A DNA stretch of 64,000 nt from Candidatus Odyssella thessalonicensis L13 (GCF_000190415.1 NZ_AEWF01000001.1:620001-684000); one strand, 5' to 3'; numbered from the stretch's first letter, positions 9,307 through 19,451 are shown. Translations and numbers: made by a program. Notes: generated by a model not told the origin, from the sequence alone.

Positions 9307-11022
9307 GTGTATGGTGTACTCGAAGAGACCGGCGGAATTCTAACGGCAAAAAGAGTACGCTTAAGATATTTATATTGGATTAGGATTGCCTTAGAAACGG
9401 TTTGTAATGCCGAGTTTTATCCTTTCTTTATGCTCAACCAAGTAAGAACACTCTGGATGGACCACCGCCTCCGGGAAGCTTATCTAAAATGCTTCTCTAA
9501 GCCTGAAGACCTAGCACTGCTCAAATCATTTGCCTCAAAAATGGGGAGTCCAGAATGGGATCCCTCTCAATCTTCCGCTGATAAAGATAGAAGCGGTAAG
9601 GCAATCGAACGGGCTTGCTATCAAATGATGTTAAATTCTTATTATATACCTGCTTTAGCTGAAAAGGCCTCCCAAGAAGAAAGTGAGAACCTCCACCAAG
9701 CTCTGGCTTCCTATCTTACTCTTGCTAAATTTAGCCCAAGAGATTTAGCACTCAATAATTACTTATTCCATCTCCAAAAAAAAGCGACAACAATGGTAGG
9801 TAAGCAATTGTTCCAACAGGCATTGATCTCAATTCTGCCCATTTACTTGCAGTTTGCTCGCTCTAATGTTTCTGAGCTTCGTCTACGCGGGTTTAATAGG
9901 TATTTAATATGGATACAATATCGAGATGATGTCTCAGCCATTCAGCAAGCCGAGAAAATAATTGAAGCAGCATTATTAGAATTTCCCAATGAAAAAACTA
10001 TATTGGGCAATGCAGGTAGAATTTACTGTTTCTTATTAAATAATGTAAAAGGCTTCGATCTTCTACAGCGATTAGTCAAAGAAGAGCCTTCGGTTGGGCC
10101 GTTTATCGCATTAGCTGAGGCTTATTTTTATTTCGGATATAAAGTTACAGATGCTTCTGAATTGGAAGCTTTAAAATGGTATCTACGTGCCGCAGATTCG
10201 GGAGATCCCGTGGCGATTAAGCTTCTAAATGACCTCAAGTCACTTATTAGATCATCCTTATCTCCACAGAAGGAAAAAGAGGATCAAAGTGAATGGATAC
10301 CTCAGCATTTAAAGCAAAAACCTAAAGCTAGAGATAAAGGTAAACATAGAGCATCCAAGCCTTCCACTCAAAAAACTAAAAATCCAGAAAATACCAATCA
10401 TAACTCATTTCCTGAAATGTTAACGATTGAAGAACCTTCAGAGGAATTGATACAACAATTCCAACTTCCTCTTCATGATCCTGCTAAAGAGGCCGTTACG
10501 GAAGAAGAAAAACTTGAAAATGATTCTTCAGAAGATAAAGCGTCTAGTAAAGCTGAACTCGAGGAGACAGCTTCTCCGGATGAATCTGTTCCTACGTGGC
10601 AGCTTTATAATAAGTCTAAAACAAATAATCCAAAAACTATGCGCGAAATACTCCGTAGAATGGCTATGTTAAGCTATCTCCAAGAAAACGCTAATAAGAC
10701 AAGTGAAGAATTCAAGCTTAACCTTAATAATAATCAAAAATTAACTCTTGCAAAGATTTTTGATCTAACAAAGCCAACGATTATGGAGAAAGAATTCCTC
10801 CAGTTTGCAAATGCTGCATGCTTCCATAACAAATTTAGGCTTTTCAAGACCACCAGCGGCTTCGCCTTAACCGCTATTAATGGACTTATTGCTGAGCAAG
10901 AAGAAAGATCAGCGGGCACCCACTGGTTGCATGGCAGCAAAAAAGATGGCTTAGATGGGAATTTTGTTGCTAAAGTTAGAAAGGTCTTAGACAACCTTAA
11001 TATAAAACCAGACTTAATATAA
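9307..11022 (+). CDS. Sel1-repeat protein, C-terminal part with HicA-like tail
   Basis: A 571-residue frame counted from a GTG at 9307 that has no ribosome-binding site; the frame is already open from 9193, so it is probably the continuation of the upstream N-terminal part. It is helical with TPR/Sel1-type units (about residues 260-305, FIALAEAYFYFGYKVTDA then ALKWYLRAADSGDP), a charged low-complexity linker (about 320-440) and a conserved-looking end. The end (TLAKIFDLTKPTIMEKEFLQ ... GTHWLHGSKK ... VAKVRKVLDNLNIKPD) resembles HicA-like folds in layout; that comparison is weak inference. A strong terminator follows. Confidence 0.6.
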   Translation: MYGVLEETGGILTAKRVRLRYLYWIRIALETVCNAEFYPFFMLNQVRTLWMDHRLREAYLKCFSKPEDLALLKSFASKMGSPEWDPSQSSADKDRSGKAIERACYQMMLNSYYIPALAEKASQEESENLHQALASYLTLAKFSPRDLALNNYLFHLQKKATTMVGKQLFQQALISILPIYLQFARSNVSELRLRGFNRYLIWIQYRDDVSAIQQAEKIIEAALLEFPNEKTILGNAGRIYCFLLNNVKGFDLLQRLVKEEPSVGPFIALAEAYFYFGYKVTDASELEALKWYLRAADSGDPVAIKLLNDLKSLIRSSLSPQKEKEDQSEWIPQHLKQKPKARDKGKHRASKPSTQKTKNPENTNHNSFPEMLTIEEPSEELIQQFQLPLHDPAKEAVTEEEKLENDSSEDKASSKAELEETASPDESVPTWQLYNKSKTNNPKTMREILRRMAMLSYLQENANKTSEEFKLNLNNNQKLTLAKIFDLTKPTIMEKEFLQFANAACFHNKFRLFKTTSGFALTAINGLIAEQEERSAGTHWLHGSKKDGLDGNFVAKVRKVLDNLNIKPDLI

Positions 11023-11344
11023 ACAGCCCGTATTTTAAAGGATGAGGCAGTCTTATAATGGGCTGCCTCAAAGATTTTTAATAGGCGGATGTTTAGAGGA
11101 ATGTAAATATTCTTTAAGCACCCTTAGTATTTTTAGAATGATTTTCTCGCCTATTTCATAAGAAATATAAGGCGAAGATCCCTGTCGGGGACGAAATGAT
11201 CAGAGATTATCGAGGGATCCTAGAGTTGTTGAGGTTAAAATAGAACACTATTTTTAACCTATTTATTTTGGCGCTCTGTCTTCACAATTAAAACTAATTC
11301 TCCAGCTATCGAAAAGGAGATCTCTTATAAACAAGGAGGCAACC
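11023..11344. other. Intergenic region before dksA
   Basis: Apart from the terminator at 11043-11080 and the AAGGAGG ribosome site just before 11345, I see no gene. The dksA promoter must lie here, but no clear -35/-10 pair stands out. Confidence 0.5.
11043..11080 (+). terminator. Intrinsic terminator of the Sel1-repeat gene
   Basis: Perfect 8-base stem TGAGGCAG (11043-11050) and CTGCCTCA (11063-11070) with a 12-base loop, followed by AAGATTTTTA. It lies 21 bases after the stop at 11022. Confidence 0.8.
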
Positions 11345-11764
11345 ATGAATATGCAAGAAAGATTAGATTTTGAAACTAAAAATTATAATCCCTTGACCGA
11401 CCCTAACTATATGTCGTTGCAGATGTTAAGTTATTTTACGGATCAACTTAAAAGCCTAGAGCATCGCTACCTTGCCAAAGAGCAAGAAATTTCTACAAGC
11501 ACCTTAGAGTTACCTCAATTAGAAGCTGACCATGTTGACCGCGGCACCCGGGAGGAATATAACTTTGAGCAATTTTCCTTCCAAGACCATGAAGATTCCC
11601 TACTCAAAGAAGTCCAAGCGGCTTTAAAAAGGATTGAAGAAGGAAACTATGGATATTGTGAGGAAACAGGGCAAGAAATAGGGGTCAAAAGGTTGCAAGC
11701 CATTCCTTACGCCCGTTATTGTGTTGAAGTCCAATCACAAAAGGAACAAGCAGCTAACAGATAA
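11345..11764 (+). CDS. dksA: DksA-family RNA polymerase-binding regulator
   Basis: A 139-residue protein of the DksA/TraR family, which enters the RNA polymerase secondary channel and acts with ppGpp in the stringent response. The coiled-coil part (about 25-100) contains HVDRGTREE, the tip region with the aspartate. The C-terminal globular part has YGYCEETGQEIGVKRLQA and ARYCVEVQ. Only two of the four zinc-ligand cysteines of E. coli DksA are kept (the second is Thr, the fourth Val), as is common in Alphaproteobacteria, so zinc binding is unlikely. The start is supported by AAGGAGG 6 bases upstream. Confidence 0.93.
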   Translation: MNMQERLDFETKNYNPLTDPNYMSLQMLSYFTDQLKSLEHRYLAKEQEISTSTLELPQLEADHVDRGTREEYNFEQFSFQDHEDSLLKEVQAALKRIEEGNYGYCEETGQEIGVKRLQAIPYARYCVEVQSQKEQAANR

Positions 11765-11836
11765 ATCTGTCTAGCTGAGGGTATGTATTAAGCTGCCATA
11801 TGAGTTTGCCTTTTTTGTAAGGAACCATAAAAACAA

Positions 11837-12102
11837 TTAGTAACAGTAATTAAGTTTAAGAGCAGCCTCATGGTTGATGGCTTTACTGTTAACCTTAAAA
11901 TTGTACAGCATCTTAACTGTTAGCCCTGCTGGCATCTCTACCTGCACACCGCCTCCCACTACAAAGGTATGACGGTTTAAGGTATCGCCGCGGGTAAAGA
12001 AAGCTGTGGCAGAATCAGCAAACTTTGACCATTGCTTGTTGCGCCCCATACTGGTACTGAAATCATATTGGACTTGGAATAAAGGTGACCATGTCCCCTT
12101 CT
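11837..12102 (-). pseudogene. Out-of-frame last beta strands of the first autotransporter
   Basis: This frame encodes the same final 70 residues as the intact neighbour's C-terminus (MGRNKQWSKFADSATAFFTR ... EAALKLNYCY), but it is shifted relative to the 11977-15720 reading frame. The shift comes from a 10-base deletion near 12105-12110, visible by comparison with the corresponding region of the paralogue near 16221-16236. The last strands and C-terminal aromatic residue needed for BAM recognition are therefore not translated in frame. Confidence 0.85.
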
Positions 12103-15100
12103 CCCCTGGGAGAACACCGTCCCAATCCGCGTGAAGACATAGGTTGAATTCTGGCCTTTCACCGTTAAGTTCATGCTGCTGGCACCGCGCTCGGTATAGC
12201 GTTTATAATGGCTTTTGAAGGTGCTCATGCTCATAAAGGGCTGAATATCCAGACCGTTCACCTTCATGTCCATGCCTGCGGTCAGTTGCATGCCCCCTTC
12301 AATACCATTAATATTGCCTTTGGCCTTGCGACGGATATCCGAAAACCGCAAGTAGCGCTTTGAGTCCATCCGATCAAAGCCCCCCAGCACAATACCTTCT
12401 AAGAAATATTGCTGCTTTGTCCAGTAGCCTGATAGCCCCATAATATAGTGATCAGTTCTAACTTTCCCTTGATCTTTGGCCCATTCCAAAGCGGTCTGCC
12501 CATATCCGATTGTTACGCCTACTCCCCAATTATCCTGCAGCGGCAAATGGATACCCGTTAATACAGCACCGGCATCTGAATTATAGCCTAAGTATTCTTT
12601 CTGCATACGTTGCCGTTGCAGATTAGCAAAGCCGGCCACCCATAAGGGTAATGCTTGCCCCGAAGCAGTTAATACAGGACTATCAAAGTTGATAAAATTA
12701 GTGGATATGTCCCTCTTCTCAGACGACAGTAACAGCGATTTACGATTCGACGTCGGAACGTGTACTAAATCCTGCACTGTCTGGAATTTAGGCTGACGCG
12801 GGCATAAGGGTAAAGGCTTGCTATGCATGGAAATCAAGTCCGCTGCTTGACGGTATAGATTATGGTTAGCAATCGCTAGCGAATGATTACGAAAAACATG
12901 CATCTGGCTGAGAGCATCAATGAGATCAGGATTTGAAAGAGGATTTAGATTGGTAAAAATGGTTTCCAAATCTGAGCCGGGAGCCGCTTGTGTGTGTTCT
13001 AAGTCGTAAGCAACCCGCCCTTCATTAGTATCGGGGTCAACGAGACTGGTATATCCTGCCACTGAGCTAAGTAGCAAGAGCTGCACTTCATTAGCCATCA
13101 AATCATATTGAACAGCCACATTGAATCGGAAACCCGCAGCAGGAATAACACCCACAATACCGCCATTATTGATGACAAGCGGGTTTGCAGCTCTGACAAT
13201 TGTGTACCGATCGCCTGCAGCATAAGTTCCTAATAAATCTGGAATTAAGCGCACATACCCTTGATCAATAGTTGCTGTACCTGCAACGTTAATTAAGTTT
13301 GCATCTAAGGGTAAAGTTCCGTGAGTAGTAAACTCAGCATTGATATAACCGCCCGCATTTAAATTAAAAGTAGCCACATTTAACTGGCCAATCGAGTTGC
13401 CGGCATACACCGAACCACCGCTCATAACGGTAGCCGTTCCATTAATTGTGCCGGTACCGCCTAAGATGCCACCATTATTAACGGTCGCTGTGGTTGCCGT
13501 GGTCGTACCATTAATATTTAGGCGACCATTGTTAACAATTACATCCCCTGTGTGCGTATGATTCCCCGTCAAGGTCAGGGTACCTGCCCCCTCTTTGGTT
13601 ATATTGCCGGCGCCAGAAAAAGTAGTGGTATAAGAAGTATTAGTCGGCTGATCGATGATAACATTAGCACCGCCGGAAACCGCAATATTCGCTCCCAGCA
13701 AGCTGCTGACATTTCCTCTTAAGGTACCGTTACTCACCGTTGTTGTTCCCAGAAAGCCAGTATTGTTGCCTGTTAAGGTCAACACCGCATTTCCCGTCTT
13801 CTGGGTAACGCCACTGATATTACCGGAAATATTACGAGTAAAAGCTCCATTTGAAGTTTGGGCAAAATTAATCGTGGCATTATTGACAATTGTTCCCGGC
13901 ATACTGTTGGCCGATCCTATGATCTCGCCGGTGGTGACGGTGGTTGTTCCGCTAAAGCCTGTATTATCGCCTGTTAGGGTTAATTTACCATTTCCTTGCT
14001 TATTAAAGTTACCATTTCCCGTTATATTATGAGTGTAAGAACCATCTGCCGTTTGATTAAAGGTAACTGTTGCATCGTTTTGAAGGGGACCTGGAATTGT
14101 CGTAGCGTCGGCAATGAAGGCACCATTTTGAACTACAGTTAATCCTGTGTAATTATTAGCCCCAGAAAACTCAAGTGTGCCCCCACCATTTTTAACGACA
14201 CCACCGTTACCGGTGATCACCCCTTGGAAATTACTAGTACCTCCTTGCATAATTGTCAAAAGGTAACCGGCCCCCCCGCCGGTATCAATATTACCTTGGC
14301 CTGATAAAGTACCAATTGTTTGAGCAGACCCTAATTCGTAAATGGCCCCTGAGGCAACTGATAAATCTGTGCTAGAAGGCAAAGTTCCAATCAGAGTTCC
14401 TGTACTGACCGTAGTTGTGCCTGAATAAGTATTGGCCCCTGTTAATCTAAGGCTCTTACCTACTCCTGCGTTGACAACTAAATTGCCAGTGCCTGTTATA
14501 ATGCCATTAAAGGTGGAATCTTGAGTAGTGCCATCATTCTTTCCAAAGGTTAGGGTATGGCCTGCTGTGGCAATTTGCCCTCCTGCATCACTGTCCATGC
14601 GGGTATAGACAGTATTGGCTTCCAGGGTAATGGTACTGTTTACAGTCGGATGCGCCGTTGAATTAATATAAATTTGATATGTATCAATTTTACGGATAGC
14701 ACCATTATCGCGATCAGCTATATATAATGAACCGGTGGTAGGATCAGTAGCAATTTGCCAGGGTGCATTAAATCTTGCCGCTGCCCCAACACCATTCACA
14801 AAGCCAGGACTATTAGGTACATCAATGCTCGCAAGAAGCACTGTTGTGCCATCTGGATAGGTTTTATGAATACAATTATGACCCGTATCCCCTATATAGG
14901 CAACTCCCAAGCTATCAACTGCAACACCGTAAGGATTATAAAGATTATAGTTAGTAGTAGTGTTCTTGTTTGTGAGCATACTTGTATTGCCACCATAAAT
15001 CTTGCGAAGCATGCTATTGGAAGTATCAGCCACGTACACTGTCGTCCCCCCAGCATCCACAGCAACGCCATTAGGTCCATTAAAGTCAGCAGAAAGATTG

Positions 15101-15720
15101 GAACTAGTCGTGTTTGGAAGACTGCCTCCACCACCAGCAAGGGTAGTAACCACGTTACCAGGGGCTATTTTACGTATACAATGGTTTAGAGTATCTCCAA
15201 TATAAAGATTACTAGAACTATCCACCGCTACGCTCGTAGGATAAGCAAATCTTGCAGTCGTATATGTCCCATCAACATGAGCATTTAATGCGCCTGGACT
15301 ACCTGCGACTAATGAGGTTACCCGAGTTGAGGTATCTATTTTACGAATAACGCCATTCTGGCTGTCAGCCACATAGACTGTCGTCCCCGCTACATCTACC
15401 CCCACCCCTTCAGGGTACGAAAATCTTGCAGCAGTACCTGTTCCTTCAGCATAATCTGATACCCCACTACCTGCCAACACTGAAACAGTACCGGCTGGAG
15501 TAATCTTCTTAATGACATTATTATTGCTATCTGCAACATACACCGTTCCCGAGCCATCAACCGCTACGCCGCTGGCAAAATTAAATCCACCGCTAGCAAA
15601 TGTCGACACAATATTCCAGGGCGTTAAGGAAGTATTGGCACATGCAGCGGAGTGCATCAGCAATCCTATCGTTGTTGCATAGTTGATTGACTTAGCACTG
15701 AAAATCTTACTCGAAGCCAT
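11977..15720 (-). CDS. Autotransporter with NHL-repeat passenger, C-terminally frameshifted
   Basis: The frame encodes about 1247 residues from MASSKIFSAKS (the paralogue starts the same way, so the upstream ATG at 15735 is not preferred). Order: signal peptide to about residue 28 (LLMHSAACA), NHL beta-propeller repeats to about 345 (GVAVDGSGTVYVADSNNNVI and several similar units), passenger-associated transport repeats with GTGTLTLTGNHTHTGD-like units (about 360-800), then an autotransporter barrel from about 950. The barrel is nearly identical to that of the next gene up to TVFSQ, after which the frame diverges into an unrelated tail because of a 10-base deletion. It is probably non-functional as a transporter, or a recent pseudogene. 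NHL passengers may bind host or surface ligands (inference). Confidence 0.85.
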   Translation of the reverse strand: MASSKIFSAKSINYATTIGLLMHSAACANTSLTPWNIVSTFASGGFNFASGVAVDGSGTVYVADSNNNVIKKITPAGTVSVLAGSGVSDYAEGTGTAARFSYPEGVGVDVAGTTVYVADSQNGVIRKIDTSTRVTSLVAGSPGALNAHVDGTYTTARFAYPTSVAVDSSSNLYIGDTLNHCIRKIAPGNVVTTLAGGGGSLPNTTSSNLSADFNGPNGVAVDAGGTTVYVADTSNSMLRKIYGGNTSMLTNKNTTTNYNLYNPYGVAVDSLGVAYIGDTGHNCIHKTYPDGTTVLLASIDVPNSPGFVNGVGAAARFNAPWQIATDPTTGSLYIADRDNGAIRKIDTYQIYINSTAHPTVNSTITLEANTVYTRMDSDAGGQIATAGHTLTFGKNDGTTQDSTFNGIITGTGNLVVNAGVGKSLRLTGANTYSGTTTVSTGTLIGTLPSSTDLSVASGAIYELGSAQTIGTLSGQGNIDTGGGAGYLLTIMQGGTSNFQGVITGNGGVVKNGGGTLEFSGANNYTGLTVVQNGAFIADATTIPGPLQNDATVTFNQTADGSYTHNITGNGNFNKQGNGKLTLTGDNTGFSGTTTVTTGEIIGSANSMPGTIVNNATINFAQTSNGAFTRNISGNISGVTQKTGNAVLTLTGNNTGFLGTTTVSNGTLRGNVSSLLGANIAVSGGANVIIDQPTNTSYTTTFSGAGNITKEGAGTLTLTGNHTHTGDVIVNNGRLNINGTTTATTATVNNGGILGGTGTINGTATVMSGGSVYAGNSIGQLNVATFNLNAGGYINAEFTTHGTLPLDANLINVAGTATIDQGYVRLIPDLLGTYAAGDRYTIVRAANPLVINNGGIVGVIPAAGFRFNVAVQYDLMANEVQLLLLSSVAGYTSLVDPDTNEGRVAYDLEHTQAAPGSDLETIFTNLNPLSNPDLIDALSQMHVFRNHSLAIANHNLYRQAADLISMHSKPLPLCPRQPKFQTVQDLVHVPTSNRKSLLLSSEKRDISTNFINFDSPVLTASGQALPLWVAGFANLQRQRMQKEYLGYNSDAGAVLTGIHLPLQDNWGVGVTIGYGQTALEWAKDQGKVRTDHYIMGLSGYWTKQQYFLEGIVLGGFDRMDSKRYLRFSDIRRKAKGNINGIEGGMQLTAGMDMKVNGLDIQPFMSMSTFKSHYKRYTERGASSMNLTVKGQNSTYVFTRIGTVFSQGRRGHGHLYSKSNMISVPVWGATSNGQSLLILPQLSLPAAIP

Positions 15721-15953
15721 GCTGATACCTAACACCTAACCTGAACATCAAATCTTCTTATATTTTAAACATTTCCTTAATAAAAACTTAAATTTTAATA
15801 TTAGTTAATATTTGAAGTTTTAGCTTGAATAATACAAACAACTTTCTATGATCATAGGATTGTTAGGAATCATCTTGAGATCTGAGAGCGTTGAAGGGGC
15901 TATCTTTCTCATGCTTCAGAGGTGATATCTACAAAACAGATATCCTGTACCAA

Positions 15954-18900
15954 TTAGTAACAGTAATTAAGCTTAAGAGCAGCCTCGTGGTTGATGGCTT
16001 TACTGTTAACCTTAAAATTGTACAGCATCTTAACTGTTAGTCCCGCCGGCATCTCTACCTGTACGCCACCTCCCACCACAAAGGTATGACGGTTTAAGGT
16101 ATCGCCGCGGGTAAAGAAAGCTGTAGCAGAATCAGCAAACTTTGACCATTGCTTATTGCGCCCCATGCTGGTACTGAAATCATATTGGACTTGAAATAAA
16201 GGTGACCACGTTCCCTTCTCCCAGACAATTTTTTGAGAGAATACGGTCCCGATCCGCGTAAACACATAGGTTGAATTCTGACCTTTCACCGTTAAGTTCA
16301 TGCTGCTGGCACCACGCTCGGTATAGCGTTTGTAGTGACTCTTAAAGGTGCTCACACTTATAAAGGGCTGAATGTCCAGACCGTCTGTTTTTATCTCCAT
16401 CCCTGTGGTCAGTTGCATCCCCCCTTCGATACCATTGATATTGCCTTTGGCCTTACGGCGGATATTCGAAAACCGCAAATAGCGCTTTGAGTTCATGCGG
16501 TCAAAGCCTCCCAGCACAATGCCTTCTAAGAAATATTGCTGCTTTGTCCAATAGCCTGAAAGCCCCATAATATAGTGATCAGTTCTAACTTTTCCTTGGT
16601 CTTTGGCCCATTCTAAAGCGGTTTGGCCATATCCGAATGTTACTCCTAATCCCCAATTATCCTGCAGCGGCAGATGGATCCCTGTTAATACAGCGCCGGC
16701 ATCAGAGTTATAGCCTAAGTATTCTTTCTGCATACGCTGACGTTGCAGGTTAGCAAAGCCGGCCACCCATAAGGGTAACGCCTGCCCCGAAGCAGTTAAT
16801 ACAGGGCTATCAAAGTTGATAAAATTAGGGGAGATATCCCTCTTCTCAGACGACAGTAACAGCGATTTATGAGTCGAGGTCGGAACGTGCACTACATCCT
16901 GCAGCGTTTGAAATTTAGGCTGACGCGGGCACAAGGGCAAAGGCTTGCTGTGCATGGAAATCAAGTCCGCTGCTTGGCGGTATAGATTATGATTAGCAAT
17001 CGCTAGCGAATGATTGCGGAAAACATGCATCTGGCTGAGAGCATCAATCAGATCAGCGTTAGAAAGAGGATTTAGATTGGTAAAAATGGTTTCCAAATCG
17101 CTTAATGGAGAAGCTGGCGTATGCTGAAGGTCATAGCCCACTCGTCCTTCATTGGTATCAGGGTCAATTAATTCACTATATCCTAATATTGGCGCCAGAA
17201 GATGCAGTTGAACCTCATGCAGCAGCATATCATATTGCACGATGGCTTTCATTTGATAGCCTACAGAGGGTATGACATCTATAATACCACCATTATTGAT
17301 GGTAAGGCCGGTACCGGCTCGAACAATTGTGTATGTGTCGCCAGCTTTATAGGTGCCTGCTAGGTCTGGAATTAAGCGAACATATCCTCTGTTAATAGTC
17401 GCACCATTTGTAACATTAATCAGGTTAGCATCTTGCGGCAATGTACCCTTAGTCGTAAATTCTGCATTTATATAGCCACCGTCGTTTAAAGTGAAACTCG
17501 AAACGTTAAATGTTCCAATTGAATTGCCGGCATGAATGATACCACCATTTCTCACCACAACTTGCTGGTTAGTTGTGCCCAGTCCACCAACAATCCCCCC
17601 AGTGCTAACATTTATGATACCTGCATAGATACCATTAACATTTAGCCGCCCCTGGTTAATATATAAGTTACCTGTATGGGTATGATTACCAGTTAACGTA
17701 AGCGTTCCTGGACCATCTTTACTTATATCGCCTACGCCTGAGAAGGTCTTAAACGTAGTAAAATTAGAGGTCGCAGTGACCTTTAAAGAGGCCAAATTGT
17801 TAACCATAACATTAGTTCCGGGTAAACTTCTTACCTCTACACTCAGACTGCCATTCCCAATTACTGTTGTACCGTTGAAAGCAGTATTATTACCGCTTAA
17901 GGTCAATTCTGCTGACCCAAGCTTGCTCAGAACCCCATTTCCCGAGATATTATAGCTAAAAGTCCCCTTTACCGTTTGATTAAAATTAACTGTCCCATTA
18001 TTTGTCAGATTGCCACGAATACTGGTGGTATTTCCCGTTAAAGTGCCTGTTGTAACTGTGGTCGTACCCTGATAGGTATTTACTCCAGTTAGTGCCAAAG
18101 TTTTTCCTGCACCGGCATTTATTATCAAGTCTCCGTTGCCTGTAAGAACGCCATTAAAAGTTGAATCATCCGTAGTACCATCATTCTTACCGAAGGTTAA
18201 ATTATGGCCATTTAATTCGATCTGGCTACCTGCTTCACCATCCATACGCGTATAAACGGTGTTCCGTTCAAGACTGATGACACTATTGGTATACCCTACT
18301 GCTGCTGGATTGCTGGGATTGATATTAATTTTATTTGCATCTATTTTGCGAATAACATGGTTGTAGGAATCGGCAATATATAGGGAACCGTCAGCATCCT
18401 GCACCATACCACTAGGACCATCAAATAAAGCGGTGGCGCCACTACCGTTAACCAGTCCCGAATTAGGGACGCGAGCCGATCTATCGGCATCCAATCCACC
18501 AGCAATAATATCGCCAGTTGAGTCATTTTGAACTTTAATAAGAAAGTTAACATTTGCATCTGTAAAATAAGCCGTACCGTAAGGATCGATGACTATCCCC
18601 GCCGGCTGAGATAAAGGGATCTGGATAGGAACATTAGCACCAACCAAGGAGGTTACATTTCCTCCAGTAACTATGCGAAAATAGCAATGGCCGCGATCCC
18701 CGACATAGACCTTATCCCCAGCCGCATTCAAAGCAACAGACATGTTGTATTGAAATCTTGGTCCATTTTGAGGTCCATCTGTGGCATCACTCATGGTGGT
18801 TGAAACAGTACCCGCAAAGGTCGTCACTTGGTTTGTTGAGGGGTTAATGCTTCTTATTCTCGCCATATCGGCAACATAAATAGTACCATCGGGGCCAGTA

Positions 18901-19451
18901 GCCATCCCCATAGGCCAAGTAAAGGTTGCTCCTGCGGCGGCACCATCCGTGTAACCTGAACTCCCGGTGCCAGCATAATCACTTGTTTGAAAGCCATTAC
19001 CGGGATCAACAAGACGAATACGATCATTGTTAGTATCGGCTACCAAAAGTCGACCGTCATTCATCACAGTTATTCCTTGAGGCATATTGAATTGGGCACT
19101 GCCTCCTGGACCATTGGTATGTCCTGGCGTACCTGTTCCTGCCACCGTCGCTACGTAGCGCGTATTTAAGTCCAATCGCCTAACAGCAGAATTGATAAAA
19201 CCATTCATAAAACCCTGGCCTTGAGTAATATAAATATATCCCCCTCCATCATAGGCGAGCCCCCATGGATTGGCCAGCTGGGCAGCAGCACCTGTTCCAT
19301 CCACTAACCCAGCAGTCCCACTACCAGCAAAGGTAGTGACGATATTCCAAGGCGTGAGTGATGTATTGGCCCAAACACAGGAATGCATCAGCAATCCTAT
19401 AGTTATTGAGCAACTGATTGAATAAGCGCTAGAAGTCTTATTAGAAGCCAT
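15954..19451 (-). CDS. Autotransporter with NHL-repeat passenger (intact paralogue)
   Basis: 1165 residues. Signal peptide to about residue 28 (MASNKTSSAYSISCSITIGL), followed by TPWNIVTTFAGSG and about six NHL-type beta-propeller repeats to about residue 370 (VADTNNDRIRLVDPG; LYIADSYNHVIRKID). Then come autotransporter passenger repeats (NGDLIINAGAGKTLALTG; GPGTLTLTGNHTHTGN) and an outer-membrane beta barrel over the last 280 residues, ending in LKLNYCY with a terminal aromatic residue. The barrel is nearly identical to that of the downstream paralogue while the passengers differ more, a pattern of recent duplication or gene conversion confined to the translocator. It should be surface-exposed. 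Confidence 0.9.
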   Translation of the reverse strand: MASNKTSSAYSISCSITIGLLMHSCVWANTSLTPWNIVTTFAGSGTAGLVDGTGAAAQLANPWGLAYDGGGYIYITQGQGFMNGFINSAVRRLDLNTRYVATVAGTGTPGHTNGPGGSAQFNMPQGITVMNDGRLLVADTNNDRIRLVDPGNGFQTSDYAGTGSSGYTDGAAAGATFTWPMGMATGPDGTIYVADMARIRSINPSTNQVTTFAGTVSTTMSDATDGPQNGPRFQYNMSVALNAAGDKVYVGDRGHCYFRIVTGGNVTSLVGANVPIQIPLSQPAGIVIDPYGTAYFTDANVNFLIKVQNDSTGDIIAGGLDADRSARVPNSGLVNGSGATALFDGPSGMVQDADGSLYIADSYNHVIRKIDANKININPSNPAAVGYTNSVISLERNTVYTRMDGEAGSQIELNGHNLTFGKNDGTTDDSTFNGVLTGNGDLIINAGAGKTLALTGVNTYQGTTTVTTGTLTGNTTSIRGNLTNNGTVNFNQTVKGTFSYNISGNGVLSKLGSAELTLSGNNTAFNGTTVIGNGSLSVEVRSLPGTNVMVNNLASLKVTATSNFTTFKTFSGVGDISKDGPGTLTLTGNHTHTGNLYINQGRLNVNGIYAGIINVSTGGIVGGLGTTNQQVVVRNGGIIHAGNSIGTFNVSSFTLNDGGYINAEFTTKGTLPQDANLINVTNGATINRGYVRLIPDLAGTYKAGDTYTIVRAGTGLTINNGGIIDVIPSVGYQMKAIVQYDMLLHEVQLHLLAPILGYSELIDPDTNEGRVGYDLQHTPASPLSDLETIFTNLNPLSNADLIDALSQMHVFRNHSLAIANHNLYRQAADLISMHSKPLPLCPRQPKFQTLQDVVHVPTSTHKSLLLSSEKRDISPNFINFDSPVLTASGQALPLWVAGFANLQRQRMQKEYLGYNSDAGAVLTGIHLPLQDNWGLGVTFGYGQTALEWAKDQGKVRTDHYIMGLSGYWTKQQYFLEGIVLGGFDRMNSKRYLRFSNIRRKAKGNINGIEGGMQLTTGMEIKTDGLDIQPFISVSTFKSHYKRYTERGASSMNLTVKGQNSTYVFTRIGTVFSQKIVWEKGTWSPLFQVQYDFSTSMGRNKQWSKFADSATAFFTRGDTLNRHTFVVGGGVQVEMPAGLTVKMLYNFKVNSKAINHEAALKLNYCY

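Noticed and set aside
13655-14032. 125-codon frame opposite the autotransporter passenger
   Set aside because: It mirrors the Thr/Gly-rich repeats of the real gene on the minus strand.
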